The notes under the pieces were generated by a model. The model saw only the letters and a list, made by a program, of their open reading frames with translations, had not been told where the DNA came from and ran no database searches. From assembly GCA_015143295.1 (NCBI GenBank), contig CM026567.1:13968416-14032415 (forward strand): a DNA stretch of 64,000 nucleotides, written 5' to 3'. Numbering within the stretch: the stretch's first letter is position 1; each line of letters starts with the position of its first letter. Both the position numbers and the translations under genes were made by a program. This DNA comes from Tetracentron sinense (taxonomy: Eukaryota; Streptophyta; Magnoliopsida; Trochodendrales; Trochodendraceae). Positions 42,232-52,437 of this stretch are shown here, piece after piece.

Positions 42232-44225
42232 TGTAGAGCCCCGAAATTTAGGTTCACTGTTCATGTGAATAGTGTGTGAATAGTGTTGTGAATAGTGCCT
42301 TCAAGACCTAAAGCCTTAATAAAATTGTGGGTTCATGTTTTATAATGAAAGGAGGTTTCGAATAAGTCAAAATATGAATGGAAAGTGTTTTTGAAGGTTA
42401 GGGATAAATGAAAAATAAGAGTATAACATATTCCAAGTGTCAAAGAAAATGATACCTAAACATACCCTCAACTTTAAAGAGCTCTAGAATTCTCACCGCT
42501 GATCAGAATCGAGTGATTTTTGAATTTTTAGAAAGGTATTGAAACCTTCTTTAAGTTTCATGTGTATCACTTTTTCAGATTTTGAGTCGAGGTTGGGTTA
42601 AACGTCAGATTTCCGAAAACAAGTCTGCTGAAAATCTGGGCTACTGAAATCTATTTTCGGACCAGTCAGCTTTATTGGCAATTTGATCCATGAATAAGGA
42701 AAAATTAGAAATTTTGCAAAACATGAAAGTTGTTCCCCTTTGAAATACAAATCCAACGCAAGTTGAATCATCAAAATCCGATAAGTGAGTCAAAAATTAT
42801 GGTCAAAATACCAAAGCGGGAAAAACCCAGGCTTGTCATAGTATCACTAGTCGACGAGTGAGCTTCCCAAGTTGACAAGTGAGCGTCGCTCGTCGACAAG
42901 TCAGCCCTGAAATGTCAAAAAGGACCCTGTAACAGCCTAGAACTCTTCCACTGACCTTGGGAGATATTTTGGGATATTTTCTTAAGATATTTTGGGATTT
43001 TGGGCAACCTTTAGGCTATAACTAGGGCCTGATTTTTGTGGGTAAGAGTTACTAAACCCTTGAATCAATTGAGAGAGAGATTAAAGAAGAAGGAAAGCTC
43101 TGTGAGTTTCAAAGTGTTCGTGTGTTTTCTCCCGAGCTCAAGTGAGGTCCCAACCTTGTTCTAGAAGCTCAAGCTTCATTCCTTGAGTGTTCTAAAGCTC
43201 AAAATTTATCTTCAAGGTGATTCCATAAGCTTGGAATTTCTCCAAAGAAATTCTGTGCATGTTCTTGAAGAAGGAGGTTTTCAAACCCAGATTTTCCCAA
43301 AGCTTCAACCAAGCTTGATTCAGTCCACAGAAGTATAAGAAAACTTCCTTTTAAGGTAGATACACTTTACTAGATTTTAATTCCATAAATCATATTATGT
43401 ATGTAATTCAAGATAAAAACCTTTGATTTGTGCTATGAACTAGCAGGAAATCCTACTAGTTAACTTGTGATGATGCTATGCTTTAAACCAAAGAATAAAG
43501 TGAGTAGAAAATTATGTTTTAGATATTTTTGATGTTATGATGATTCAGAGATGAAAAGCATGTTAAAAGACTTAAGTTTTGGGAAAAAACGAATAGGAAA
43601 ACTGTAGAACCCCGGAACTTGGGATCACTGTAGAGTGAATAGTGCTACGAATAGTGTCTATGAATGGTGTATGTAAAGGCCAAGTTTTCCATGTGACCTT
43701 GGTGTTTGTTTGAATGGAAATGAGGTGTCTCATTTTAAAATGATTGTTATGTTGTTAGTTTGGTAGATGCAACATAAGGTATGATGTATGTGGGTTTGTG
43801 AACCAAAACAAGAGTATAAAATACTCTTAAGTGTCAAAGAGGGTGGATTTCTTACCATTCCCTCAACTTGTGGGATCTATAGTTTCGTTGTATCTCATCA
43901 AAATAAAGTGATTATTGAACCATTGGAAAGGTATTCAACCCCTCTTTAAACTTCATGTTTATCGCTTTTCCAGATTATGATTAGAAGTTAAGTCAAATGT
44001 GGGATTTCCGAATGGTGGTCTGCTGTCAGTTCAACAGTCATGTTGGACTAGTCCACTTGTGGGCCCATTTGGACCACTCAAATATCAGAATTGGGATTCG
44101 TGCAAAACATAAAAGTTGTTCCCCTTTCAAAGAAGAATCCAACGTAAGTTGAATCATCAAAATCAGAGCACCGAGTCAAAAGTTATGGCTAAAATACTGA
44201 AGTGCATTCTGCAACACTAGTCAAT

Positions 44226-44335
44226 ACCGAGAGATCGGTCCACTATCGGTAGATCGGTCAAAAACACTGATCGATCGGTCAAAAACACCGATCGATCGGT
44301 CCACTATCAGTAGATCGGTCATCTATCGGTCATAC
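44226..44335 (+). repeat. ACCGATCGATCGGT palindrome array, solo LTR P
   Basis: Six spaced units including ACCGATCGATCGGT (perfect palindrome), ACTGATCGATCGGT and three GGTAGATCGGT half-sites. It ends 60 bp before the TATA box. Confidence 0.87.
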
Positions 44336-44396
44336 GCTGATTTTCTTCATTAAGGGTTTTTAAATCTTTAACCACCACCCAAGGCTTATAAAAGGT

Positions 44397-44403
44397 CCAG
44401 CCC
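44397..44403 (+). promoter_or_regulatory. TATA box of solo LTR P
   Basis: TATAAAA in GGCTTATAAAAGGTCC, about 60 bp after the palindrome array. A similar TATATAAAGG lies at 61599 in the LTR at 61140. Confidence 0.7.
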
Positions 44404-45064
44404 GTGCCTTAGGGTTTTAGAAACCCTTAGAGCATAATTTTTAGAGAGATTTGAGAGGAGAAGAAGGAGGAAAGTTAGGGTTTGCACAAGCTTGAAGATC
44501 AAATCTTCCCTTCTTTGGTTTTTTTCAACAAAGAACTCCTCACTTGTACAAAACCTTTGGAATCAAATTCATTTATTTCACCAAGGTAGAACACTCTACT
44601 AACTTGCCTTGCTATATTTCATTGATGTGTACTTTGTTTTCTATGGTTTAAACAAAGGGTTTTGATGAAAGTTAGGATGTTTTGGCCATATTTGTAATTC
44701 CTATATTTTAAGCAAGATACAAAGCATGATTTTGATAAGATAAATTGTAGATACTGTCGCGACCCAAAACCCACCCTAGGAGTTAGAGTGAACTTTGGAC
44801 GACTAATCATGGATTTCATGACTTGTTTGACAAACCATCCTGCAAAAACCCATAGAGCATATACAATAGAGGATATAAACAGCGGAAACATACTCTAACA
44901 TAACGTAGCGGAAGTCTAAACAAACCTCTATGTATATACATACGTAAATCCAAGTTACACAAAAGGAATACATAAGAAAGTGCGGACAGACCCGCCCAAA
45001 TACATGAATGTATATCTCTCATCTCACCCACAGCTAATCCACTCAGAATCTAACACCGCCTACT

Positions 45065-45215
45065 AATAACCCTCTATGGGAGGTTCCTCCAAAGGCTCCT
45101 CAACGTACTCCTCTTCCACCCATGGACCAGGAGCACAAACATCAAATGGAGCAGCAGCTCCCTCAGAACCTGCCGACATAAGAAGTACGGCTGAGCATGG
45201 AATACTCAGCGGGTA
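45065..45215 (-). CDS. Short LTR reading frame with PWVEEEY motif (element F 3' LTR)
   Basis: An open frame follows an in-frame TAG and reads through the hairpin. A start at MSAGSEGAAAPFDVCAPGPW is possible, then VEEEYVEEPLEEPPIEGY and stop. It matches solo LTR 4 closely. In the 5' LTR copy (52748-52898) the motif Trp codon is TGA, so at least one of the two F copies is dead. Confidence 0.4.
45191..45209 (-). ncRNA. Conserved LTR leader hairpin (F 3' LTR)
   Basis: The plus-strand sequence CTGAGCATGGAATACTCAG is the reverse complement of the common hairpin. The same element lies at 52874-52892 in the 5' LTR. Confidence 0.55.
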
Positions 45216-45479
45216 CTAAGCACTAACCAACAGTCATAGCATACAGATAGCATACATAAAGCAGGAAACAATTCAAGCATATAAAGCAGGAATAATTCAT
45301 ATCATGACAATAAAGTAAAGGAGTATATAATCATGCTTAAATTCATAAAAGCCGATAAAACCCTTGAAAACACCGTGCACTTGACTTGACTGAAAATACC
45401 ATTTCCGTGCTTGAAATCTTGTCATGTTTGTCTTATCTTATCGTATCATGCGTGTCATGTGTGTCATGCCATGTCATGC

Positions 45480-45740
45480 TTGCTTGGGAAAGTAAACTAC
45501 TTGTGAGGGAAGGGAGACCCTTCTTCCTAAATACCCATGCTTGTCATGCCGTGTATCATGCTTGCTTGTTCGGAAAAGAAATCTACTTGTGAGGGAAGGG
45601 AGACCCTTCTTCCTAAAATGCTCATGCCGTGTCCTTTCACTTGTGACTTGTGAGATGCACTTGTGAGGGAAGGGAAACCCTTCTTATGATATGTATGTAC
45701 TTGCGAGGGAAGGGAGACCCTTCTTATGATAATGCATGAT
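45480..45740 (-). repeat. Hairpin minisatellite in F 3' LTR leader
   Basis: Four units of CTTGTGAGGGAAGGGAGACCCTTCTT or close variants; GAAGGG pairs with CCCTTC. The 5' LTR copy is at 53165-53420. Confidence 0.82.
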
Positions 45741-46652
45741 TGACTTGTCCTTGCCATGAACGAGGTAAAACATATCGTAGGATATGTCCCACCTCTAACC
45801 ATGTTTTGAAAACCTCGATAAATGTCGTCATGCATGCCGTGCTCGTGGGAACCGTGTACATACTTGCATTCAAATTTACAGATGACATTTGGTTAATTTC
45901 ACAACACATATAGCATCAAAGATTGAGCAATTCAATATTCATGGCATTTAGGGAAAGCAGGAAACACACTTTCATAGGCCCTAGTAATATTCAGAATTTC
46001 TTAGGTATGCATTTCCTAATTCACAGCTCACTTTATTCACCTTGGCATTTCATCAAACATGGTGTGTTCATTATGGATTTACCCTACAACATGCTTTTCT
46101 AGATGGGTTTTTCTCAAATCATACGTGTACGTTCATTATTGGAACAATGCCCTTCCCCATTCGTTCATCACACACAACCATTGGCATCCAATTGCCCATT
46201 CCATCTCCATTCACCATTCACCATTTACCATTCTCCATTCGCCATTCATCCATCTCGTAGCACATGTATCAATGAAAGAAAATCAAAAGAAGTAGAGGGA
46301 GAAGAGGAACTATAACTAGGAGGGTAGTAAAAGTACCGACCTTGACAGATGAGGAAGAAACCCTCTTCCAAACGACTGTAAAGTGCTGCCCTAGTTTGGA
46401 TCACGAGTTCCACGAATGCTTGAGCCGAAATCTTGAAGAAAACGGCTTGAGGTTGATCTAGGGTTTCAAAACCCCTTTGATTTCTCTCTAACAGGAAACC
46501 CTAGGTTGGAATCGCCTTCTCCCCTTTCTCCTATTCTCTCAAACTCTCTAAGTGTCGAATGATGCCCTAAAGGCTCGGGTTAAACTCTTAAGGTAAGAGT
46601 GAACTGACAAAAGACCATAACACCCTTACTAAATTTCTGTCAAAACACGAGT

Positions 46653-47040
46653 GTCGAACTCGTGGTGCTGTGAACAGTGCCAACTCGTGGTGCTGTGAAC
46701 AGTGCCAACCCGTTGTCCGTTGTCAAGGGTGTCGAACCCGTTGTCACGTTGTGTTGTGCCTAGAGCTGAACACGTTGTCTGTCGTGAACAGTGCCGAGCC
46801 AGTCGTCACTTCGTGTCGTGCATAGTGCTGAGCCCGTAGTCCGTTGTCTTATATACCACGTGCCCGTGGTGAGTTGTACAACGTACCCGTTGTGAGCTGC
46901 ACAACATGCCCGTGGTGAGTCGTACAACGTACCCGTGGTGAGCTGCACAACGTGCCCGTTGTGAACTGTACAACGGATGCACACAACATTCGTTATCAAC
47001 GTACGTTGTCTGAGCACGTTATCAGAGTACGACGTCAGAG
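46653..47040 (-). repeat. CGTTGT/ACAACG palindrome array in F LTR
   Basis: A long array in which CCCGTTGT, CCCGTGGT and ACAACG elements alternate, for example CCGTTGT...ACAACGG near 46949-46973. Motif differs from the GATCGATC arrays but the position between conserved box and promoter is the same. Second copy at 54333-54722. Confidence 0.82.
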
Positions 47041-47283
47041 CACGTCCTTAGTGCATAACCGAGCTACGATTTCCTACAGGTTCAGACTGTTTTGGCCATA
47101 TCTTTTGACTCGTTCATCCGATTTTGACGATTCAACATGCGTTGTGTTCGTACTTTGAAAAGGAATATTTCTGACGTTTCAAAATTTCCAATTTCTTCCT
47201 TATTTATTAATTATACCACTTAAAAAGGCAGAATGACAATGGAAATGTCATGTATTAAGCATGAAAAGGTCTGGGGCTCTACA

Positions 47284-47297
47284 TCCTCCCCCCCTTA
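47284..47297 (-). promoter_or_regulatory. Polypurine tract of element F
   Basis: Plus-strand TCCTCCCCCCCTTA, i.e. TAAGGGGGGGAGGA on the element strand, directly before the LTR start. Confidence 0.88.
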
Positions 47298-47383
47298 CAA
47301 AAATTTCGTCCTCGAAATTCAGACAATACTAACATTACAAATCAAAACAGAATTACAAGTCATACACAAAACCAATACAAAAC

Positions 47384-50300
47384 TCATTCAATTAATTCTG
47401 GGTACTTTGCTTTGACTTCGGCTTCACGCTCCCATGTAGCTTCTTCCCGAGCATGGTGTTGCCATTGCACAAGAACCAAAGGGATTGTCTTGTTGCGAAG
47501 CACCTGATTTCTTCGATCCAAAATCTGAACCGGCTTTTCAATCAAGGTGAGATCATCTCGAATTTCCAACGGTTCCAAGTCTATGACATGCGAAGGATCC
47601 GTAATGTACTTCCGAAGCATAGACACATGGAAGACGTTGTGAACTGTGGCCATGTGAGGTGGAAGAGCTACACGATAAGCAACTTCACCAACCCGTGTGA
47701 TAATCTCAAAAGGCCCAACATACCGAGGACTGAGCTTGCCTCGCTTTCCAAATCTCATGATCCCTTTGCTAGGAGATACTTTCACAAAAACTTGATCCCC
47801 TACTTGAAATTTCAAGTCCCTACGGCGTGTGTCCGCATAACTTTTCTGGCGATCTTGAGCGGCTTTCAATCGATCCCGGATGATCTTAACTGTGTTTGCA
47901 GTTTGCTCAATCAATTCCGGACCAAGTACTTTCCTTTCTCCTACCTCATCCCAATAGAGAGGAGACCTACAACTTCGCCCATACAAGGCCTCAAATTGTG
48001 CCATTTGGATACTTGCATGATAGCTGTTATTATAGGCGAATTCAACCAAAGGCAAGTGTTCTTCCCAACTGCCTCTGAAATCTAACATACAAGCCCGAAG
48101 CATGTCTTCAATGACTTGATTTACTCTCTCGGTTTGTCCATCCGTCTGTGGATGAAAAGCAGTGCTGAAATCAAGTCGGGAACCCATAGCTTCCTGATAA
48201 CTCTTCCAGAATCTTGATGTGAATCTCGGATCCCGATCTGAGACAATACTAACTGGCACCCCGTGTAGCCTAACAACTTCCTTGATATATAGTGCGGCTA
48301 ACTGACTAGAGTTGAAGGTAGTACGGTAGGGTAAGAAATGAGCGGACTTCGTCAAACGATCCACTACTACCCATATCGCATCTGAGCCCCTTGCCGTCTT
48401 TGGCAAGCCAACTATGAAATCCATGGATATGTTCTCCCATTTCCACTCGGGAATCGGAAGGGACTGTAATAGACCTGCGGGCCGCATGTGTTCTGCTTTT
48501 ACCTGTTGACACACCAAGCACCGTGCTACATACTCTGCAACCTCCCTCTTCATATTCCGCCACCAAAAGCGACTCTTGAGGTTCCGGTACATCTTTATAC
48601 CCCCTGGATGCACTGTGTACTTCGAACGATGTGCCTCATCCATGATCTCTCGTCGAAGATCCGCGTTGGCCGGAACACTTCCCTTGAATGTGATAGCACC
48701 CCGACTAGTGAGAGAGAAGTCCTCACTACCCTTAGCAACTTCCTTGTCCCGATAAGCCAACAATTCCGCATCCATGGCTTGATATTCTTAGATCAAATCT
48801 ATAATGTACGGCCGAACCGTAACATTTGCCAAGATAGGACCATGGATAGACTTATTCACACTGATGTCCAGATTTGCCAAATCTTCTAGTAGCTTCCATT
48901 CTTGAACTAACATGTGTGCTAACAACCCTTGAGGTTGTCTACTCAAAGCATCAGCCACTACATTTGCTTTACCCGGGTGGTATTGAATGGTGCAATCATA
49001 GTCCTTCAAAAATTCCATCCAACGCCGTTGCCTTAGATTCAACTCTTTTTGGGAAAAGAGATACTTGAGGCTCTTGTGATCAGTGAACACATAGAACTCC
49101 ACCCCATAAAGGTAATGACGCCAAATCTTAAGTGCAAACACGACCGCTGTAAGCTCCAAGTCGTGCGTGGGATAATTCTTGTCATGCTCCTTCAACTGCC
49201 TCGATGCATAGGCAATGACTTTCTTGTGCTGCATGAGTACACACCCAAGTCCAACGTGTGAGGCATCACTATACACCTCATACCCATAAGGTCCAGATGG
49301 CACAGTAAGGACCGGAGCTGTAGTAAGCCTCTTCTTCAGTTCCGTGAAACTGATCTCGCACTTATCACTCCATACAAACTTGGCGTTCTTCCTTGTCAGG
49401 TAAGTGAGAGGTGCTGCAAGGCTAGAGAAACCCTCTACGAATCTCCTGTAGTAGCCTGCCAACCCAAGAAAGCTGCGTATCTCCGTGACACTCTTGGGCC
49501 TCGCCCAACTCATGACTGCCTCTATCTTCCTTGGATCCACCGAGATACCTTCTGCGGAAACAACGTGGCCTAGGAATGCCACCTCTTCCAACCAAAACTC
49601 ACACTTGCTAAGTTTGGCGTATAGCTTGTGTTCTCTTAGCATTTCCAAAGCAAGGCATAGGTCGCGTGTGTGATCTTCCCGTGTCTGGGAATAGACCGAA
49701 ATGTCGTCAACAAATACAATCACGCACCTATCAAGATATGGCCGGAACACCCGGTTCATCAAATCCATGAAGGCTGCCGGCGCGTTCGTGAGTCCAAAAG
49801 GCATCACCAAGAACTCGTAGTGCCCATACCGAGTCCTGAAAGCAGTTTTGGGAACATCTTCCGCCTTAATCTTCAACTGGTGATAACCCGATCGAGGATC
49901 TATCTTCGAGAAAAATCTCGCACCCTTCAACTGATCGAACAAGTCATCAATCCTAGGCAAGGGATACCTATTCTTTATAGTGACTTTGTTCAATTGCCTG
50001 TAATCGACGCACATCCGCATCGAGCCATCTTTCTTCTTAACAAACAACACCGGGGCACCCCACGGTGAGACACTTGGTCGAATGAAGCCAAGGCCTTGCA
50101 ATTCCTCCAACTGAGTCTTTAACTCTTTGAGTTCAATAGGGGCCATTCTATACGGAGCCCTGAAAACAGGAGCTGTGCCTGGTGCAAGCTCGATCACAAA
50201 CTCGGTCTCCCTGTCTAGAGGCAATCCTGGCAACTCCTCTGGAAATACATACAGGAACTCACTCACAACCGGAATAGTCGATGAGTCCTTTGCCTCGGGG

Positions 50301-50703
50301 TTAGCTAAGCTCAACGCCGCAAAACTAGCAATAGATCTACTTCTCAACCCGCAAAAGTGGAATGGTTTTCCTTCTACTGGCTTGAAGAGTACCATTTTCT
50401 CCAAGCAAGCTACATGCCCATGATGTGCTGCTAACCAATCCATTCCCAATATAACATCAAAGTCTTGGAATCCAAGGACGATAAGATCAACCGCCAACTC
50501 GTGGCTTCCAACTTGGACCACACTATTTCCATACACTTTATCTGTCAATACTGTTTTGCCGAGAGGAGTCGAAATGGCTAACTCCAGTTCTAGCTGACTT
50601 GGCTCTACAGAAAAGCCTTCTGAAAAACTCGGCGAGACAAACGAATGAGTAGACCCGGTATCAATCAACACTCGGGCCAAACACTCATTGACTAGTAGGG
50701 TTC
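47384..50703 (-). pseudogene. pol: Pol of element F: protease, RT, RNase H, integrase (one stop)
   Basis: Exon 2 of the putative spliced gag-pol. Protease [18 protein letters not shown] with [24 protein letters not shown] and catalytic FVDDISVY; RNase H with [24 protein letters not shown] and [10 protein letters not shown]; a stop TAA (48788-48790) in the linker DLI*EYQAM. Integrase follows with HRSKYTVHPGG / CLVCQQVKAEH, MDFIVGLPK and VVDRLTKSAHF, VSDRDPRF and HPQTDGQTERVNQ (all three acidic residues kept). The tail GKLSPRYVGPFEI and IPLVLVQWQHHAREEATWE looks like a degenerate chromodomain. A single substitution keeps it from being open across about 1,100 codons. Confidence 0.93.
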
Positions 50704-50851
50704 CTGAAATTTTAACTAGCAGAGTTAATCCATGCATCAACGGTGTATACATGTAGGTACATATACATATCTAACATGCCAAGTACATACACAATCAATT
50801 AATACTTAACAGTTCAATTCACGGATAATTAAATGAGCTACAACTGCGTAC
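50704..50851 (-). other. Putative gag/pol intron, element F (148 nt)
   Basis: On the element strand, donor CAAG|GTACGC (exon ends at 50852) and acceptor AATTTCAG|GAACC (exon 2 starts at 50703). Unspliced, Gag stops after GTQL. Spliced, G|GA leads in phase into TLLVNECL. As this is the youngest copy, it is the best evidence that the arrangement is functional and not decay. Confidence 0.72.
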
Positions 50852-52077
50852 CTTGCACTACATCGTCAGATGCAAGTGCATCACCCTCTGTCAAGGCAAA
50901 AACTCGCCCCTGGTTTACCTGGCGAGACTGAGGCGTAGACAGGGTAGTCTGAGATGACGCCTGGTATGATCCTGCTGGGCGTGCTGGGGGCCTACTACCC
51001 TGAGACTAGCCTGGTAAATGCCGACTAGGGCAATCCCTGATCATGTGGCCCTGGCGACCGCAATGATAGCATCCACCAGATGATCTTCGGCAATCTCCTG
51101 CCGGATGCCTTTTGTCGCATGAAGTGCAGACCTCATATGTGTAGGCCGGAGGGGCAGAAGGGTATACCTCGCTGCCTGAGGTGTAACTGGCCGTGGGGCC
51201 GGAAGAGCCTGAGGTCGAGGTGCTTGTGGCACGTACTACCGTGGAGCTGGAGACGCATAAGAAGGCCTCATCGGTGGTGCTGGCCACGCATACTGATAAC
51301 GAGCCCGCCTCTCTGGAGGTGCTGAACTACTAGCTTGGCCTCTCGCCAACTCCCTCTTCTTGGACACGGTCTCTGAATTGGCCTCTACCAATAAAGCCTT
51401 GTCTACTACCTCAGGGTAGGTAGTATGCCTGAAAACTCCATAATCACATCCTTGAGCCCTTGCTCAAATCTTCTTGCCTTCATTGCCTCAGTAGCAACCA
51501 TATGAGGCGCAAATCTCGACAACTTCGAGAACTTGGCCTCGTATTGTGCCACCGACATCAAACCTTGCTCAAGGTTGATGAATTCTCTCTCTTTCTTTTC
51601 CCGTGCTCCAATCGGAAAATACTTCTTGTAAAAAGTATCCTTGAACTCCTCCCAAGTCCAAGGTAGACCCTGCATGATCAAATCTCTCGTCCTCAGTGCG
51701 GACAACCACCAATGGTGGGCTTCACTCTCTAGCATGAAAGCTGCCCATGCTACTCTCTCCTCCTCTGTAGGTGAGAGGACCGCAAAGATCTTCTCCACCT
51801 GAAGGATCCATGCCTCCGCAGCGAGAGGGTCCACACTCCCATGGAATGGTGGAGGCCTCAATCTCCTGAATGCCTCAACTCCCGCGGTACGATGTACTGG
51901 AGCTGCGGGCGGTGGAGTAGGTGCCGCCGACGATGGTATAGCTTGCCGAGCCGCCAGTATGGCGAGTGTCTCAGCAATAGAGCCTAAGACCTGAGAGAGG
52001 TCCGGCTGCTCATCCTCATCTCTGGAAGAAGATGAAGCTCTGGTGTGTGATCCGCGACCCCGTGTGCCCCGCCTCAT
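50852..52077 (-). pseudogene. gag: Gag of element F (two frameshifts)
   Basis: ATG at 52077 (MRRGTRGRGSHTRASSSSRD). Matrix/capsid-like part is open for 224 codons (EAFRRLRPPPFHGS, WTWEEFKDTFYKKYFP, QYEAKFSKLSRFAPHMVA). A frameshift near 51440 interrupts the FRHATYAEVVDK segment. A second break lies in the Pro-rich linker near 51200-51240. Zinc region CTSCDKRHPAGDC and CYHCGRQGHMIRDC at about 51125-51030. It ends SDDVVQ at the splice donor. Confidence 0.9.
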
Positions 52078-52421
52078 GAATAAAGTCCTGAGAACAATAG
52101 CACCACATGAGTCTAACTTGAAACCACAGTTTATTTCAATGTTATTTCACAATAATTCAATTTGTATTAGTTGTATAATACTACTATACATCACATCAAA
52201 TCATCAGAACATTCATCATAATATACTTATACTTTAGTGTTCTAGCGCACCTAGGACTCGTACTTGGCTGAAACAACCATTTTGACTAAGACTAAAGTTT
52301 AGTCTTACACTTGGATTAAGACTCTCTTCCGACTTACTTTCTTCCTAACTTGTTTCCTGACATATGCTCTTGTCAAGCCGTGGTATAAGATTCTAAGTGC
52401 CCCTAGAGACCTAAAGCCTAA

Positions 52422-52433
52422 GCTCTGATACCA
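52422..52433 (-). promoter_or_regulatory. Primer-binding site of element F
   Basis: Plus-strand GCTCTGATACCA, i.e. TGGTATCAGAGC on the element strand, four bases from the LTR end. The leader to the gag ATG is 344 bp. Confidence 0.95.
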
Positions 52434-52437
52434 CTTC

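Larger units (their letters stand above)
44755..47283 (-). repeat. 3' LTR of element F
   Basis: 2,529 bp. On the minus strand it starts TGTAGAGCCCCAGACC and ends GGGTCGCGACA. Conserved box 47095-47150, CGTTGT/ACAACG palindrome array 46653-47040, CT-rich promoter-proximal region near 46500, hairpin minisatellite 45480-45740, leader hairpin 45191-45209, acidic frame 45065-45215. Confidence 0.96.

Noticed and set aside
47453-48085. A 210-codon plus-strand open frame
   Set aside because: Antisense shadow of the integrase region of element F.
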